DNA of 50,188 nucleotides from a virus. The stretch covers positions 1 to 50,188 of IMG/VR virus record IMGVR_UViG_3300023251_000002; one strand, given 5' to 3'. The notes under the pieces are model-generated. The model was not told the DNA's origin. It was given only the letters and a program-made list of their open reading frames with translations, and did no database searches. A program made the translations under genes and the position numbers. Position 1 is the first letter of the stretch. The number at the start of each line of letters is the position of its first letter. This document shows positions 9,301 through 16,147 of the stretch, piece by piece.

Positions 9301-12300
9301 GGTAAGGTAGCTACCAAGACAGGTAAACCTTATATATTACCAAGTTTTACAGACGACCCGGACGAATCCTTTATAGATCTAGCACAGACGGAACTCAAGA
9401 AGCATGGGCTTAGCGATACAGACGATATATACGACCCTACAACAGGACGTAAGATACCTAAAGTATTTAACGGAGTTTCACACTTTTTTAAGTTACAGCA
9501 TACCGCGGAAGCCAAGTCCGGAGGTAAGTCGTTCTCAGGATATACAATGGACGAACAGCCCTCTACAGGCGGTGGGAAGAGTAAGAGAATAGGTTGCTTT
9601 CCAGCAGGTCAAAAAATAAAAACTATTCATGGAGAAATACAAATAGGTAGATTAGTTGAAAAACGTTTTGCCGAGCAGGTCTGGACATTTGATGAAGATA
9701 AGGAGGAGTGGACATTTAAACCCATTACGGACTGGTTTACTTATCGAGCTAAAATAGAAGATATATTGTGTGTTGAAGTATCAGGTATTCCCTGTGAGAC
9801 AGGAGACAGAAAGATAAAGTATACCTCCTGTTTATATCCTACTAAAAATCATAAGGTATATACATTTGACGGATGTGAATTACTTGCCGGTGATTTAACA
9901 GTTGATGATAAACTTATTTCATGGGGGCCTCTGGTAACAAAAGATCAGCTGGATGTATTGTATGGAGGTATGTTGGGGGATTCCTATTTTAATAGTGTTA
10001 TCCAGATTATGCATTCTACAAAGCAAATAGAATACATGGATTTTAAGCAGAAGGTTCTGGCGGGGCTGATGGCTTATAGAAGTGATTGTAAGCCTAGTTT
10101 TTTAAAAAGAACAGGTAAAAGTTATGGACGTGGATTAGTAACAATGCCTACTGCTTATGTAGTTGATCAGATGAAAGCAGTTTGTTTAAAAGACGGTAAA
10201 AAACATGTAACTGAAGAATGGCTGAGCCATGTGGATGAATTAGGTATCTGTATGTGGGTATTGGATGATGGATCTATTTCCAATCGTTCTAAAGTCAAGG
10301 GAGGGGTTGCTTTACAAGGTGCAATAGCTACCCATGGATTTACTTACGAAGAAGTTGTTCTTTTACATAGATGGCTGGGTAATAAATTAAATATATCTTC
10401 TCTAAAAATATACAAAGCTTCAGGACGGGAAGAAGAGTGGTTTATTTATTTAACAGCAGAATCTTGTTGGATACTGATAGATATGTTAGCCAGAAATGTT
10501 CCTGCCTCTATTATTCCTAAAACAAAAAAGAAATTAAAAAAGCTGGTAGCTGAGAGACAACTGGTAAATCCTCCCCGTAAATTGGATATTGTTAATAGAA
10601 TGGGTAAAGTTCCGGTATCTATTAAAGATATTAGACCTTATAAACATGATAAACCGGGAATAGACGAAATTAATGTTTATGATTTTACTGTTGATAAAAC
10701 ACATTCATATACTGCGGGAGGAGTTCTTGTTAGTAATAGCATGGAAATTGCAGCCCTTGTAAGCCACGGCGCTAAAGAGATAATGAAAGACGCCAAACTG
10801 ATAAGAGGGTCTAAAAACGACGACTACTGGCGCGATCTTAAAATGGGTCGTACTCCTACGGTTCCCGACGAAAGCTTTATATACAAGAAGTTCCTTGCGA
10901 TGATACAGGCTGCCGGAGTTAATATACATAAGGATAAGAACAAACTTAATATATTTGCGATGACGAATGAGAACGCCAAAGAACTTACAGGAACCAGACA
11001 GATACAGACCGCAGATACATTCGATCCCAAACAGTTCAAGCCGGTTAAAGGCGGACTGTTCGACGAAACCTTAACAGGAGGAGCGGAAGGAAACAGATTC
11101 TCGTACATCAAACTAGACGAGCCTGTTCCAAATCCAGTGATGGAAGACTTCCTGAGGAGAATACTCAATCTCAAACAGAAGGAGTATACAGATCTTCTAG
11201 CAGGACGTAAAGAGTATAAAGGAGTTAAAGGCGGGAAAGCTATGTATAAGATGCTTTCCGAAATAGATGTCGATCAGGAAACACGCAGCGCATTAAACGA
11301 CGTCAAGACAGCATCAGCCTCCAGAAGAGACAACGCTGTTAAAAGACTCAGAGCTCTGCAGTCTATGAAAGAACATAAAGTCAGCCCGACCGAATTTATG
11401 CTGACCCGTGTTCCTGTACTGCCTCCTAAGTTCAGACCTATTGTTGTAACAGACGATATGAATATGTCTTCGGACTTCAATATTCTATATAGAGAACTCC
11501 TGCACAGCAGAAACGATCTAAGAGATGCCAAGACTACTCTACCCGACGAATATCTTCCTGAAGTACGGGAACGGCTGTATAACAGCTTTAAAGCTATCTC
11601 AGGGTTGGGAGACCCCGATAGCGTCGAACTACAGGAGAAGCGTGTTGGAGGGCTTTTAAAGACTATCTTTGGAAAAGGAAGTCCGAAGCACGGGATGATG
11701 CAGCGTCGTATGGTAGGAGGGGCTGTTGACCTTTCCTCGAGAGCTGTAGTAACTCCTAATCCTTCTCTCAAATTAAATCAGGTTGGATTGCCCGAGAACA
11801 GAGCATGGGAACTGTACGAGCCTTTCGTTATAAGACATATGGTGCGCGGGGGATACAAAGCGACAGAAGCCGCTAAATCTGTATCTGAAAGAAAAGGTGA
11901 CGCTTTGGTCGCTCTGCGGGCTGTTATGGAGGAACGTCCTATTCTAATGAATAGAGCTCCGACAATGCACAAGTGGAGTATACTTGCGGCTAATCCTATT
12001 CTTACAAAGGGAGATACTCTACAAGTACCTCCGCATATAGTTAAAGGGTTTAACCTGGACTTCGACGGAGATACAATGACGATACATGTGCCTTCCTCTG
12101 CTAAAGCAGTTGCGGAAGCTAGAGATAAAATGATGCCGGAAAAGATTCTGTTCGGAGCAAGAGATTTTAATCTGATGTATAAACCCGATCAGGAATATGT
12201 ACAGGGAGCACATCTTGCCACAAAGACTCCTCTCAAAGGAACTCCGGTTGTTTTCGAAACAGAAGCCGATGCTGTCAAAGCATACAAGACAGGTAAAATA

Positions 12301-12342
12301 GATATAGATACACCTGTTAAGATCAGGAAACGAGGAGTATAA
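6346..12342 (+). CDS. DNA-dependent RNA polymerase, beta subunit fused to N-terminal part of beta-prime, with two inteins
   Basis: This 1998-residue protein matches bacterial RNA polymerase motifs in order. Beta motifs: PYLTERGTFVRNGVEQSLIN (about residue 120), YRVTRMGEGGISS and the rif-region PTYRGYVDMVRSPE (391-428), LMGSKMHNQALPL (about 670), LGLNLRVAYMPYKG (about 790), KLANFYGGKGVVGD (about 930) and SKRIG-SMEIAALVSHGA (1079-1476, split by an intein). Beta-prime motifs: PKFRPIVVTDDMNMSSDFN (about 1692), RRMVGGAVDLSSRAVV, RAPTMHKWSILAANP, and the Mg-binding DFDGD (D1905, D1907, D1909). It ends where bacterial beta-prime reads 'HARVKVRI', just before the part encoded at 16147. After removal of inteins (residues 429-566 and 1084-1464) about 1479 residues remain. 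Coupling to virion genes suggests a virion polymerase, which is inference. N-K-T-A at about residue 244 resembles the proposed protease sites. Confidence 0.93.
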   Translation: MPINPSTPPASTGMKFISDTLSKDKGVLTSFDDYDNRRQQIFDYSIDAVKQRFPLSNQRYTLELDNPSYKDTKRFSYKEQKEAILNNRSLTKKLQGNWTLRDNETGKVIDRTSKRTVLNVPYLTERGTFVRNGVEQSLINQFRLIPNVYSKVAGDGTYESHVNVRQGTGNSFKVSMNPKTAEFYIRSGGRKIKLYPVLQALGVQDSLLEDAWGPEILKRNRAGTTTQAVHSAIQTLIPKHMRMNKTAEVKMMGPEAGDIETLKQSFNAMELDPDATQTTLGAPHSNVGSGLFLDVTKKLLNISRGTAKSDDRDSMEFQRMYGPHNYFAERILKDPGNVLRNKLWKITNQGNLSSLQSGMLNKHVDSLFNTSGLSQMLEEINPLDALDQSYRVTRMGEGGISSLDAVPDEARAVQPTYRGYVDMVRSPECYDDKTEIKTSTGWKLFKDITMQDELACRIHDCVYYKTPEGLQSYDYDGLMIGCKKQVNFLVTPNHRMRVKTNGIGYVMTLAEDILGKGFNMEIDGGIIYILKNDTFEKEYKGVVYCATVQGGLVYVRRKGKAFWCGNSLRVGVDMKMAQGTQYGKDGKVYQKFLNTKTGKQEYVDSVTASRSIVAFPESFKYKGKFIPAMVKGEGIKYVPRTSVDYMINSGSDLFSTGANLVPMASGIKAMRLLMGSKMHNQALPLTNREAPLVRTRIGTKDIYDYISPHMGRITSEKDGIVKSISKDKITTQNDDGTTSSYDTYDNFPFSRKTSVRTIPFVKGAQRVKKGQAIAGSNFTDDKGTAALGLNLRVAYMPYKGAVHEDAIVISESAAKKLNSEHMYANKLREESGVEVLKDKYTAMFPGTFTAEQFKTIGKEGTVKPGTLVRQGDPLILSTKTRQPGPGTMGRRLTRDSSVKWEHEDPGVVTDVVKNKEGWKVYVRANATTKRGDKLANFYGGKGVVGDIIPDNKMIHDKDGKPYEIILNPVGVISRTNSSQLIESSLGKVATKTGKPYILPSFTDDPDESFIDLAQTELKKHGLSDTDDIYDPTTGRKIPKVFNGVSHFFKLQHTAEAKSGGKSFSGYTMDEQPSTGGGKSKRIGCFPAGQKIKTIHGEIQIGRLVEKRFAEQVWTFDEDKEEWTFKPITDWFTYRAKIEDILCVEVSGIPCETGDRKIKYTSCLYPTKNHKVYTFDGCELLAGDLTVDDKLISWGPLVTKDQLDVLYGGMLGDSYFNSVIQIMHSTKQIEYMDFKQKVLAGLMAYRSDCKPSFLKRTGKSYGRGLVTMPTAYVVDQMKAVCLKDGKKHVTEEWLSHVDELGICMWVLDDGSISNRSKVKGGVALQGAIATHGFTYEEVVLLHRWLGNKLNISSLKIYKASGREEEWFIYLTAESCWILIDMLARNVPASIIPKTKKKLKKLVAERQLVNPPRKLDIVNRMGKVPVSIKDIRPYKHDKPGIDEINVYDFTVDKTHSYTAGGVLVSNSMEIAALVSHGAKEIMKDAKLIRGSKNDDYWRDLKMGRTPTVPDESFIYKKFLAMIQAAGVNIHKDKNKLNIFAMTNENAKELTGTRQIQTADTFDPKQFKPVKGGLFDETLTGGAEGNRFSYIKLDEPVPNPVMEDFLRRILNLKQKEYTDLLAGRKEYKGVKGGKAMYKMLSEIDVDQETRSALNDVKTASASRRDNAVKRLRALQSMKEHKVSPTEFMLTRVPVLPPKFRPIVVTDDMNMSSDFNILYRELLHSRNDLRDAKTTLPDEYLPEVRERLYNSFKAISGLGDPDSVELQEKRVGGLLKTIFGKGSPKHGMMQRRMVGGAVDLSSRAVVTPNPSLKLNQVGLPENRAWELYEPFVIRHMVRGGYKATEAAKSVSERKGDALVALRAVMEERPILMNRAPTMHKWSILAANPILTKGDTLQVPPHIVKGFNLDFDGDTMTIHVPSSAKAVAEARDKMMPEKILFGARDFNLMYKPDQEYVQGAHLATKTPLKGTPVVFETEADAVKAYKTGKIDIDTPVKIRKRGV
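7630..8043 (+). other. mini-intein 1 in RNA polymerase beta (rif region)
   Basis: These 138 residues interrupt beta between ...VRSPE and SLRVGVDM, next to the position of the bacterial 'IETPEG' motif. Splicing-block features: N-terminal Cys in CYDDKTEIKTSTGWKLFKDI (block A), VTPNHRMRV (block B, T-x-x-H), and a C-terminal block YVRRKGKAFWCGN followed by Ser+1. The penultimate residue is Gly rather than the usual His; this variant C-terminus is, from memory, familiar from phage-type inteins. There is no endonuclease domain. Removal would rejoin SPE-SLRVG. Confidence 0.85.
9595..10737 (+). other. intein 2 with LAGLIDADG homing endonuclease in RNA polymerase beta
   Basis: These 381 residues interrupt the highly conserved beta C-terminal motif (SKRIG | SMEIAAL, matching bacterial QRFGEMEVWAL). 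Block A starts at Cys (CFPAGQKIKTIHGEIQIG), block B is YPTKNHKVYT, and the C-terminal block is NVYDFTVDKTHSYTAGGVLV then SN and Ser+1, with Ser in place of the penultimate His. In the middle are two LAGLIDADG-type motifs, LYGGMLGDSYF and CMWVLDDGS, each with an acidic residue expected to cut DNA. The codons look more AT-rich than the surrounding extein, suggesting later acquisition. Confidence 0.88.
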
Positions 12343-12947
12343 TGAATAAACTAGCGTACTATCAGGGATATATAGAGAAGGAAGCTTTTAACTCGGCTCC
12401 ATATAGTATGGGAACTACTTTTAAAAAGCTATATGATAAGTCTAAGTTAGTTGAAGGGGGCGTAGAGGAAGCTGTTAGGTTAGGTACTGCTAATAGAGGG
12501 GTTGATTACGGAGTAAGTAAACCTACTACTAATGCAGCCTTCACAGCATACGATTTTGGAAAGCAAGTTTTTAAAGATCCTACAAAGGGCTGGAATAAAG
12601 ATATATTAAAGAATATAAAACGCAACGCAGATAAAACTATGAAGGAATCTCTTAAACAGAGTACTCCCAGAAGAATGTGGGAAGGTTATTCAGACAATGC
12701 TAAACCAATAGTAGCTGCAGGAGTCACAGGGGCTCGAACATATAGTGCTCTACAGGATATAACAAAGAATTATCTGGATTATCAGAATAAGACAGGAAGA
12801 GTAATGAATACAGGAGCCCCCATTAGCAAGCAGGAAGTTATAAATGCTAATCTTACCAGACGCGAGAATACAGCCCACAAAGCCCCTATAAGCAGACAAG
12901 CTGTTGTCAACGCTAACAAAGCACGGGCTGTTAGAAGAGGTGAATAA
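12342..12947 (+). CDS. tagged putative virion protein, 201 aa
   Basis: The protein starts MNKLAYYQGYIEKEAFNS, a full match to the tag consensus. The remainder is basic and helical, without a clear hydrophobic segment. Near the C terminus is an imperfect repeat: APISKQEVINANLTR and APISRQAVVNANKAR. The ATG overlaps the stop of the RNA polymerase gene (TAATG), so expression is coupled. Presumably it is packaged in the capsid with the other tagged proteins; no family is recognised. Confidence 0.7.
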   Translation: MNKLAYYQGYIEKEAFNSAPYSMGTTFKKLYDKSKLVEGGVEEAVRLGTANRGVDYGVSKPTTNAAFTAYDFGKQVFKDPTKGWNKDILKNIKRNADKTMKESLKQSTPRRMWEGYSDNAKPIVAAGVTGARTYSALQDITKNYLDYQNKTGRVMNTGAPISKQEVINANLTRRENTAHKAPISRQAVVNANKARAVRRGE

Positions 12948-12973
12948 GTAACTCCTTAATTAATCTCCTTTTA

Positions 12974-13001
12974 TTGGCATTATATACTGTAAGTATATAA
13001 C
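12974..13001 (+). promoter_or_regulatory. type A promoter-like element, copy 1
   Basis: TTGGCA is followed by TTATATACT and, 16 bases after TTGGCA, TATAAC. Copies with the same spacing occur at 30475 and 30862; this one matches the 30862 copy at 25 of 28 positions. It lies in the gap before the 13022 accessory gene, which has a strong AAAGGAGG site. It can be read as a sigma70-like promoter (TTGGCA, 16 bp, TATAAC) or as a phage-specific promoter centred on TATACT. Confidence 0.65.
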
Positions 13002-13021
13002 TACTAATTTAAAGGAGGTAG

Positions 13022-13345
13022 ATGAGCACTCAAGTTGAAGGACACCATATTTTATTCGGTGCAAATAAAGCCCCTATTAAATATAAGGGTCAACTTAATA
13101 ATAATGATGTAGCTTATGCGGGGACTGAGGGATATGATAGACACCGTGTATTTAAGATACGCAGTTTTAAAGGGGATAGGGGTTTACTAGAGGAACAACC
13201 GCATTCCCGAGGACTTGTCTTAAATGATTGTATGATACTCTATTTCAAAGAAGGAATAGGGTGGTGTTATAGGAATGAAGATTTTATAGTAGGTGGTTTT
13301 AAGTGGTTAAAAGGTACAAAACCAGTTAGAGTAAAAGGTATTTAA
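13022..13345 (+). CDS. hypothetical accessory protein sharing a domain with the next gene
   Basis: This 107-residue protein follows a strong AAAGGAGG ribosome binding site and a promoter-like element. Residues 15-31 (NKAPIKYKGQLNNNDVAYA) match the segment NKPIIYKGQLSKGDIVYL in the C-terminal part of the neighbouring 13358 protein, so the two share a small, probably beta-rich domain. The GIGWCY ending of the domain is mirrored by RGWVSV in the neighbour. There is no tag, so it is probably not cargo. The island 13022-14058 separates the two polymerase genes and appears to be an insertion with its own promoter and terminator. The function is unknown. Confidence 0.65.
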   Translation: MSTQVEGHHILFGANKAPIKYKGQLNNNDVAYAGTEGYDRHRVFKIRSFKGDRGLLEEQPHSRGLVLNDCMILYFKEGIGWCYRNEDFIVGGFKWLKGTKPVRVKGI

Positions 13346-13357
13346 AGAGGGAGGATT

Positions 13358-13825
13358 ATGAGATTAGTAGGGGAGTATTGGGTAGATAGTAATAACAATA
13401 GATGGATCGCAATTAAATATACGAAAGAGAACGCAATAGCTTATAGCAAGACTTTAATTAATTGCCATAATTGTGCCCACTGCAGTAGATGTACAAATTG
13501 TACGGATTGTCAGCAGTGTACGAATTGCATCGATTGTGTGAATTGCAGAGACTGCATGAATTGTTTAGATTGTGTGAATTGCACACGCTGTAAGGACTGT
13601 AATGACTGTAATGATCTAACAGAAAAACTAAGAATTAAGATATTATGTTGTCCTTTAAATAAACCTATTATATATAAAGGACAGCTCAGTAAAGGGGATA
13701 TAGTGTATTTATCTAAAAAGAGCTGTATTAGATACACTGTCGATAAGTCTTTAAAAGAAGTATCTTTTGAGGGAGTTAAGAAGAAGATATGGTTTAATAA
13801 AAAGAGGGGCTGGGTATCGGTATGA
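13358..13825 (+). CDS. Cys-x-x triplet-repeat protein, 155 aa
   Basis: Residues 36-84 hold 17 Cys residues spaced exactly three apart (CHNCAHCSRCTNCTDC...), with Asn or Asp often preceding Cys. An N-terminal ~35-residue part with two Trp precedes the array. A C-terminal ~60-residue domain shares NKPIIYKGQL...GDIVY with the upstream gene. A strict three-residue period with small or polar side chains fits a tightly wound solenoid or beta-helix, or a metal- or iron-sulphur-binding array; neither can be decided from sequence. A ribosome binding site (GAGGGAGGA) precedes the ATG. It overlaps the next gene by four bases. The function is unknown. Confidence 0.75.
   Translation: MRLVGEYWVDSNNNRWIAIKYTKENAIAYSKTLINCHNCAHCSRCTNCTDCQQCTNCIDCVNCRDCMNCLDCVNCTRCKDCNDCNDLTEKLRIKILCCPLNKPIIYKGQLSKGDIVYLSKKSCIRYTVDKSLKEVSFEGVKKKIWFNKKRGWVSV
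13463..13609 (+). repeat. 9-nt-period repeat encoding 17 consecutive Cys-x-x triplets
   Basis: Codons TGT or TGC recur every nine bases, mostly as (A/G)A(T/C)-TG(T/C). The repeat is degenerate at the DNA level, so it has been kept for the protein rather than being a fresh slippage product. Confidence 0.8.
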
Positions 13826-14058
13826 AAAGAAAAGAATTATTGAAAGAAGCACCAGCATTCTACAGACCAACAGAGATAATAAAAATCTTTGTTGAGAAGT
13901 ACGGGTACAATGGTTGCTCTGAGTTAGATACAAGCATTCTGGCTCAAAAGTTTTTATCTACGCGCGGTGGAGATGCGGTATGGGTGAAGATTCCAACAGA
14001 GGTGTTGGAATACGAGGAACCCACAATTTACTTAGGCAAGGATACCACAGAGCAGTAA
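13822..14058 (+). CDS. hypothetical small accessory protein, 78 aa
   Basis: It overlaps the upstream stop (ATGA), which indicates translational coupling. The sequence has a helix-rich N half (PTEIIKIFVEKYGYNGCSELD) and a C half ending in short beta-like segments (AVWVKIPTEVLEYEEPTIYLG). It has no tag and no recognised motif. It is the last gene of the small island before a terminator. The function is unknown. Confidence 0.55.
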   Translation: MKRKELLKEAPAFYRPTEIIKIFVEKYGYNGCSELDTSILAQKFLSTRGGDAVWVKIPTEVLEYEEPTIYLGKDTTEQ

Positions 14059-14107
14059 CGTTTAAAAAACACAGGGGGATAATATGAGAATTAGATTACT
14101 ATAAGAA

Positions 14108-14136
14108 CTAAAAAGGGATTAACCTCCCTTTTTTTA
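14108..14136 (+). terminator. intrinsic terminator after the 13022-14058 island
   Basis: AAAAAGGG (14110-14117) pairs with CCCTTTTT (14126-14133), with an 8-base loop and a T run. Just before it, at 14084-14104, a well-placed AGGGGG site precedes a six-codon ORF (MRIRLL), perhaps the remnant of a deleted gene or a short leader peptide. Confidence 0.75.
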
Positions 14137-14152
14137 ACTATATGATAAATAG

Positions 14153-14181
14153 TGGTAAAAAATAGTTTTATATTATATATT
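14153..14181 (+). promoter_or_regulatory. sigma70-like promoter for the 14205 gene
   Basis: TGGTAA, a 17-base spacer, then TATATT. It follows a terminator and precedes an AAAGGAGA site and the ATG at 14205. Other putative promoters here share the TATATTA -10 region (29361, 32743, 33560, 39227). Confidence 0.5.
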
Positions 14182-14204
14182 AAAAGATAAAAGGAGATCT
14201 GGAA

Positions 14205-15047
14205 ATGATTGATTTAAAATTACTTAGACAAGTAAAAGATTTGATGAACAAAGAAGCTGCTGTCCCTATGGGTCCGGCACCTGTAGCTCCTCCGATGGAC
14301 CCGGCAATGATGGGCGGAGCACCAATGGACCCCTCTATGATGGGTGGAATGCCACCCCCAATGGGCGGAGCACCTCCAATGCCGATGGACCCAGCTATGA
14401 TGGGCGGAATGCCTCCTCCTATGGATCCTGCTATGATGGGCGGAGCACCTCCTATGGATCCTGCTATGATGGGTGGAATGCCCCCTCCTCCGATGGACCC
14501 AGCGATGATGGGTGGAATGCCTCCTATGGATCCTGCGATGATGGGCGCACCTCCTGTTGAAGAACCTGTAGGAACACCTCTTACCGAAGAACGTTTTTTG
14601 GAAATCCTTCCTAAAGCTATCGAAGAAATGGATAAGGAAAAATCCGGAGAGCCTACTAAAGCAGACTTAGAAGCCCGAGTGGATGAAGTTGAAAATCAGG
14701 TAATGGAAGTTATGGGGGCTGTTGGAATGGCTCCTCCTGTCGCTCCGGAAGATCTCGGAGTTGTAGAAGAAGATACAACATCTCCCCCTCTCGGAGAAGA
14801 AACCACAGAAGTTCCCGAAGAAATTCAAGATGGAATGACTCCTGAAGCATTAGAAGCAGCAGCTGAACCTCCGGAAGAAGATCCAGCAGCGATGGGTATG
14901 GGCGGAGCACAGCCCCCTATGCCTGGAATGCCTCCTCCTGGAATGCCTCCTCAAGGAATGCCTGGAATGCCTGTAATGGCTTCGAGTAGACAGCGTAAAT
15001 CATCTGTTATGAAGATACAGGATCTTATTAAAAACCTCAGGAGCTAA
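14205..15047 (+). CDS. Met-Asp-Pro repeat protein, scaffold-like
   Basis: This 280-residue protein has an N terminus MIDLKLLRQVKDLMNKEAAV ending in the N-K-E-A site. Residues ~28-115 contain seven copies of MDP(A/S)MMG separated by Gly/Pro runs. Then comes an acidic, helical middle (ERFLEILPKAIEEMDKE ... EARVDEVENQVMEV), a second Met/Pro/Gly stretch, and a basic amphipathic C-terminal helix (RKSSVMKIQDLIKNLRS). An acidic body with a basic C-terminal helix is typical of phage scaffolding proteins, which bind the capsid protein through that helix. The 25482 protein has the same plan. A second scaffold, a core protein or a portal-interacting factor are possible; the Met/Pro/Gly repeats resemble the portal C terminus. 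Confidence 0.65.
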   Translation: MIDLKLLRQVKDLMNKEAAVPMGPAPVAPPMDPAMMGGAPMDPSMMGGMPPPMGGAPPMPMDPAMMGGMPPPMDPAMMGGAPPMDPAMMGGMPPPPMDPAMMGGMPPMDPAMMGAPPVEEPVGTPLTEERFLEILPKAIEEMDKEKSGEPTKADLEARVDEVENQVMEVMGAVGMAPPVAPEDLGVVEEDTTSPPLGEETTEVPEEIQDGMTPEALEAAAEPPEEDPAAMGMGGAQPPMPGMPPPGMPPQGMPGMPVMASSRQRKSSVMKIQDLIKNLRS

Positions 15048-15048
15048 A

Positions 15049-15438
15049 ATGAATAAACTAGCATTTTATCAGGGATATATAGATAAGAATGCTACGGATG
15101 CATTAAAAAGTGCAATCAGTGGCAATCCTACAGAAGGTCAGACAGGGGCTGTTAATTACGGAGGAGCTATAGGATCTCCTTCCTCTACAGAAAATATACC
15201 CCGGCAGATTGCTGACACTCAGAAACAGAAGGTGGAAGCTACATCTCCTTTAACGGTAGCTAAAAATACGCTTTCTCCTACAAAAAGCAAAATGTCTACC
15301 AGTATTCCGATACCTAAAAGAAAGGGACCCTCCATGTTCCAACAGTTTAATTATGCCGGAGGTAAACCGTCAAATAAGATACAGCCCATTCCACCTAATC
15401 CGTATCCACAGCAAAATCAATACGCTTCTAATAGGTAA
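15049..15438 (+). CDS. tagged putative virion protein, 129 aa
   Basis: The protein starts MNKLAFYQGYIDKNATDA, a near-perfect tag. The rest is polar and probably disordered, rich in Pro, Gln, Thr and Asn, with a basic patch (IPIPKRKGP). AGGAG lies 5 bases before the ATG, one base after the upstream stop. Its tag DNA is close to that of the 12342 gene (ATGAATAAACTAGC), while the bodies are unrelated. Presumed internal capsid cargo; unknown function. Confidence 0.65.
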   Translation: MNKLAFYQGYIDKNATDALKSAISGNPTEGQTGAVNYGGAIGSPSSTENIPRQIADTQKQKVEATSPLTVAKNTLSPTKSKMSTSIPIPKRKGPSMFQQFNYAGGKPSNKIQPIPPNPYPQQNQYASNR

Positions 15439-15448
15439 ATAATGTCGA

Positions 15449-16147
15449 ATGAATAAATTAGCATTTCATATAGGATATCTTGAAAAGAAAGCTATAGATA
15501 TAAAAGGAGTCCGTAAAGCCTCTAAACTCCTTAGACGGTCAGGGGATTGGATTAGACGAGCTCCTTTTATAAATGAGAATACCAACCTCACAGGATTTAC
15601 TAAAAAAATATTGTCTAGTAATAAAGAGCCATTGATTAGTATAGGGGCTATAACATCTCAAAATATTCCATCTGTTTTAAGAAAGAAAATGCCTAAAATG
15701 CCTAATGTTCCTCCAGGTAAGATAATATCCAGAGGAGATATCTTAAATATCCCAGCGGTGAATTTTTTTAACCCCGATGCAAAAATACCTATAAATAGAG
15801 AAATGATTAATCGCCTTTCAGTTATGCATGAGGGATTAGAACGTAAACAGGTCTTATCTAAACCCTTTCAATTATGGCATGGGCATAGAGGGCCTGAAGT
15901 AGTTATTCAGGAAAGTAATATGATAGCTTCTTTACCTAAAAAATATAAAGCTGTTAAAGATTTTTTTACTCATATGAGGAATATAGATAGCAGTCGTCCA
16001 ATGTTGGAAAAGGTTCTTCCCGGATTTAAATATGGAAAAACTAGAGTCTCTAATAAGGCTGCGCTAAAAATGGGAGGGATAGTTTCTAAGAAGCTACCCG
16101 AAGAAGTAATGACAGAGAAAAGTTTAAAAAAACTACTTGGAGTATAA
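15449..16147 (+). CDS. tagged putative virion protein, 232 aa
   Basis: The protein starts MNKLAFHIGYLEKKAIDI, matching the tag. The body is basic (many Lys and Arg) and helical with Pro-rich turns (MPKMPNVPPGK), as for DNA-associated internal proteins, and has no obvious enzyme motif. I chose the ATG at 15449 rather than the ATG at 15442, which hits a stop after four codons. It ends in a TAATG overlap with the second RNA polymerase gene, so the tagged protein and polymerase fragment are coupled. The function is unknown. Confidence 0.65.
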   Translation: MNKLAFHIGYLEKKAIDIKGVRKASKLLRRSGDWIRRAPFINENTNLTGFTKKILSSNKEPLISIGAITSQNIPSVLRKKMPKMPNVPPGKIISRGDILNIPAVNFFNPDAKIPINREMINRLSVMHEGLERKQVLSKPFQLWHGHRGPEVVIQESNMIASLPKKYKAVKDFFTHMRNIDSSRPMLEKVLPGFKYGKTRVSNKAALKMGGIVSKKLPEEVMTEKSLKKLLGV

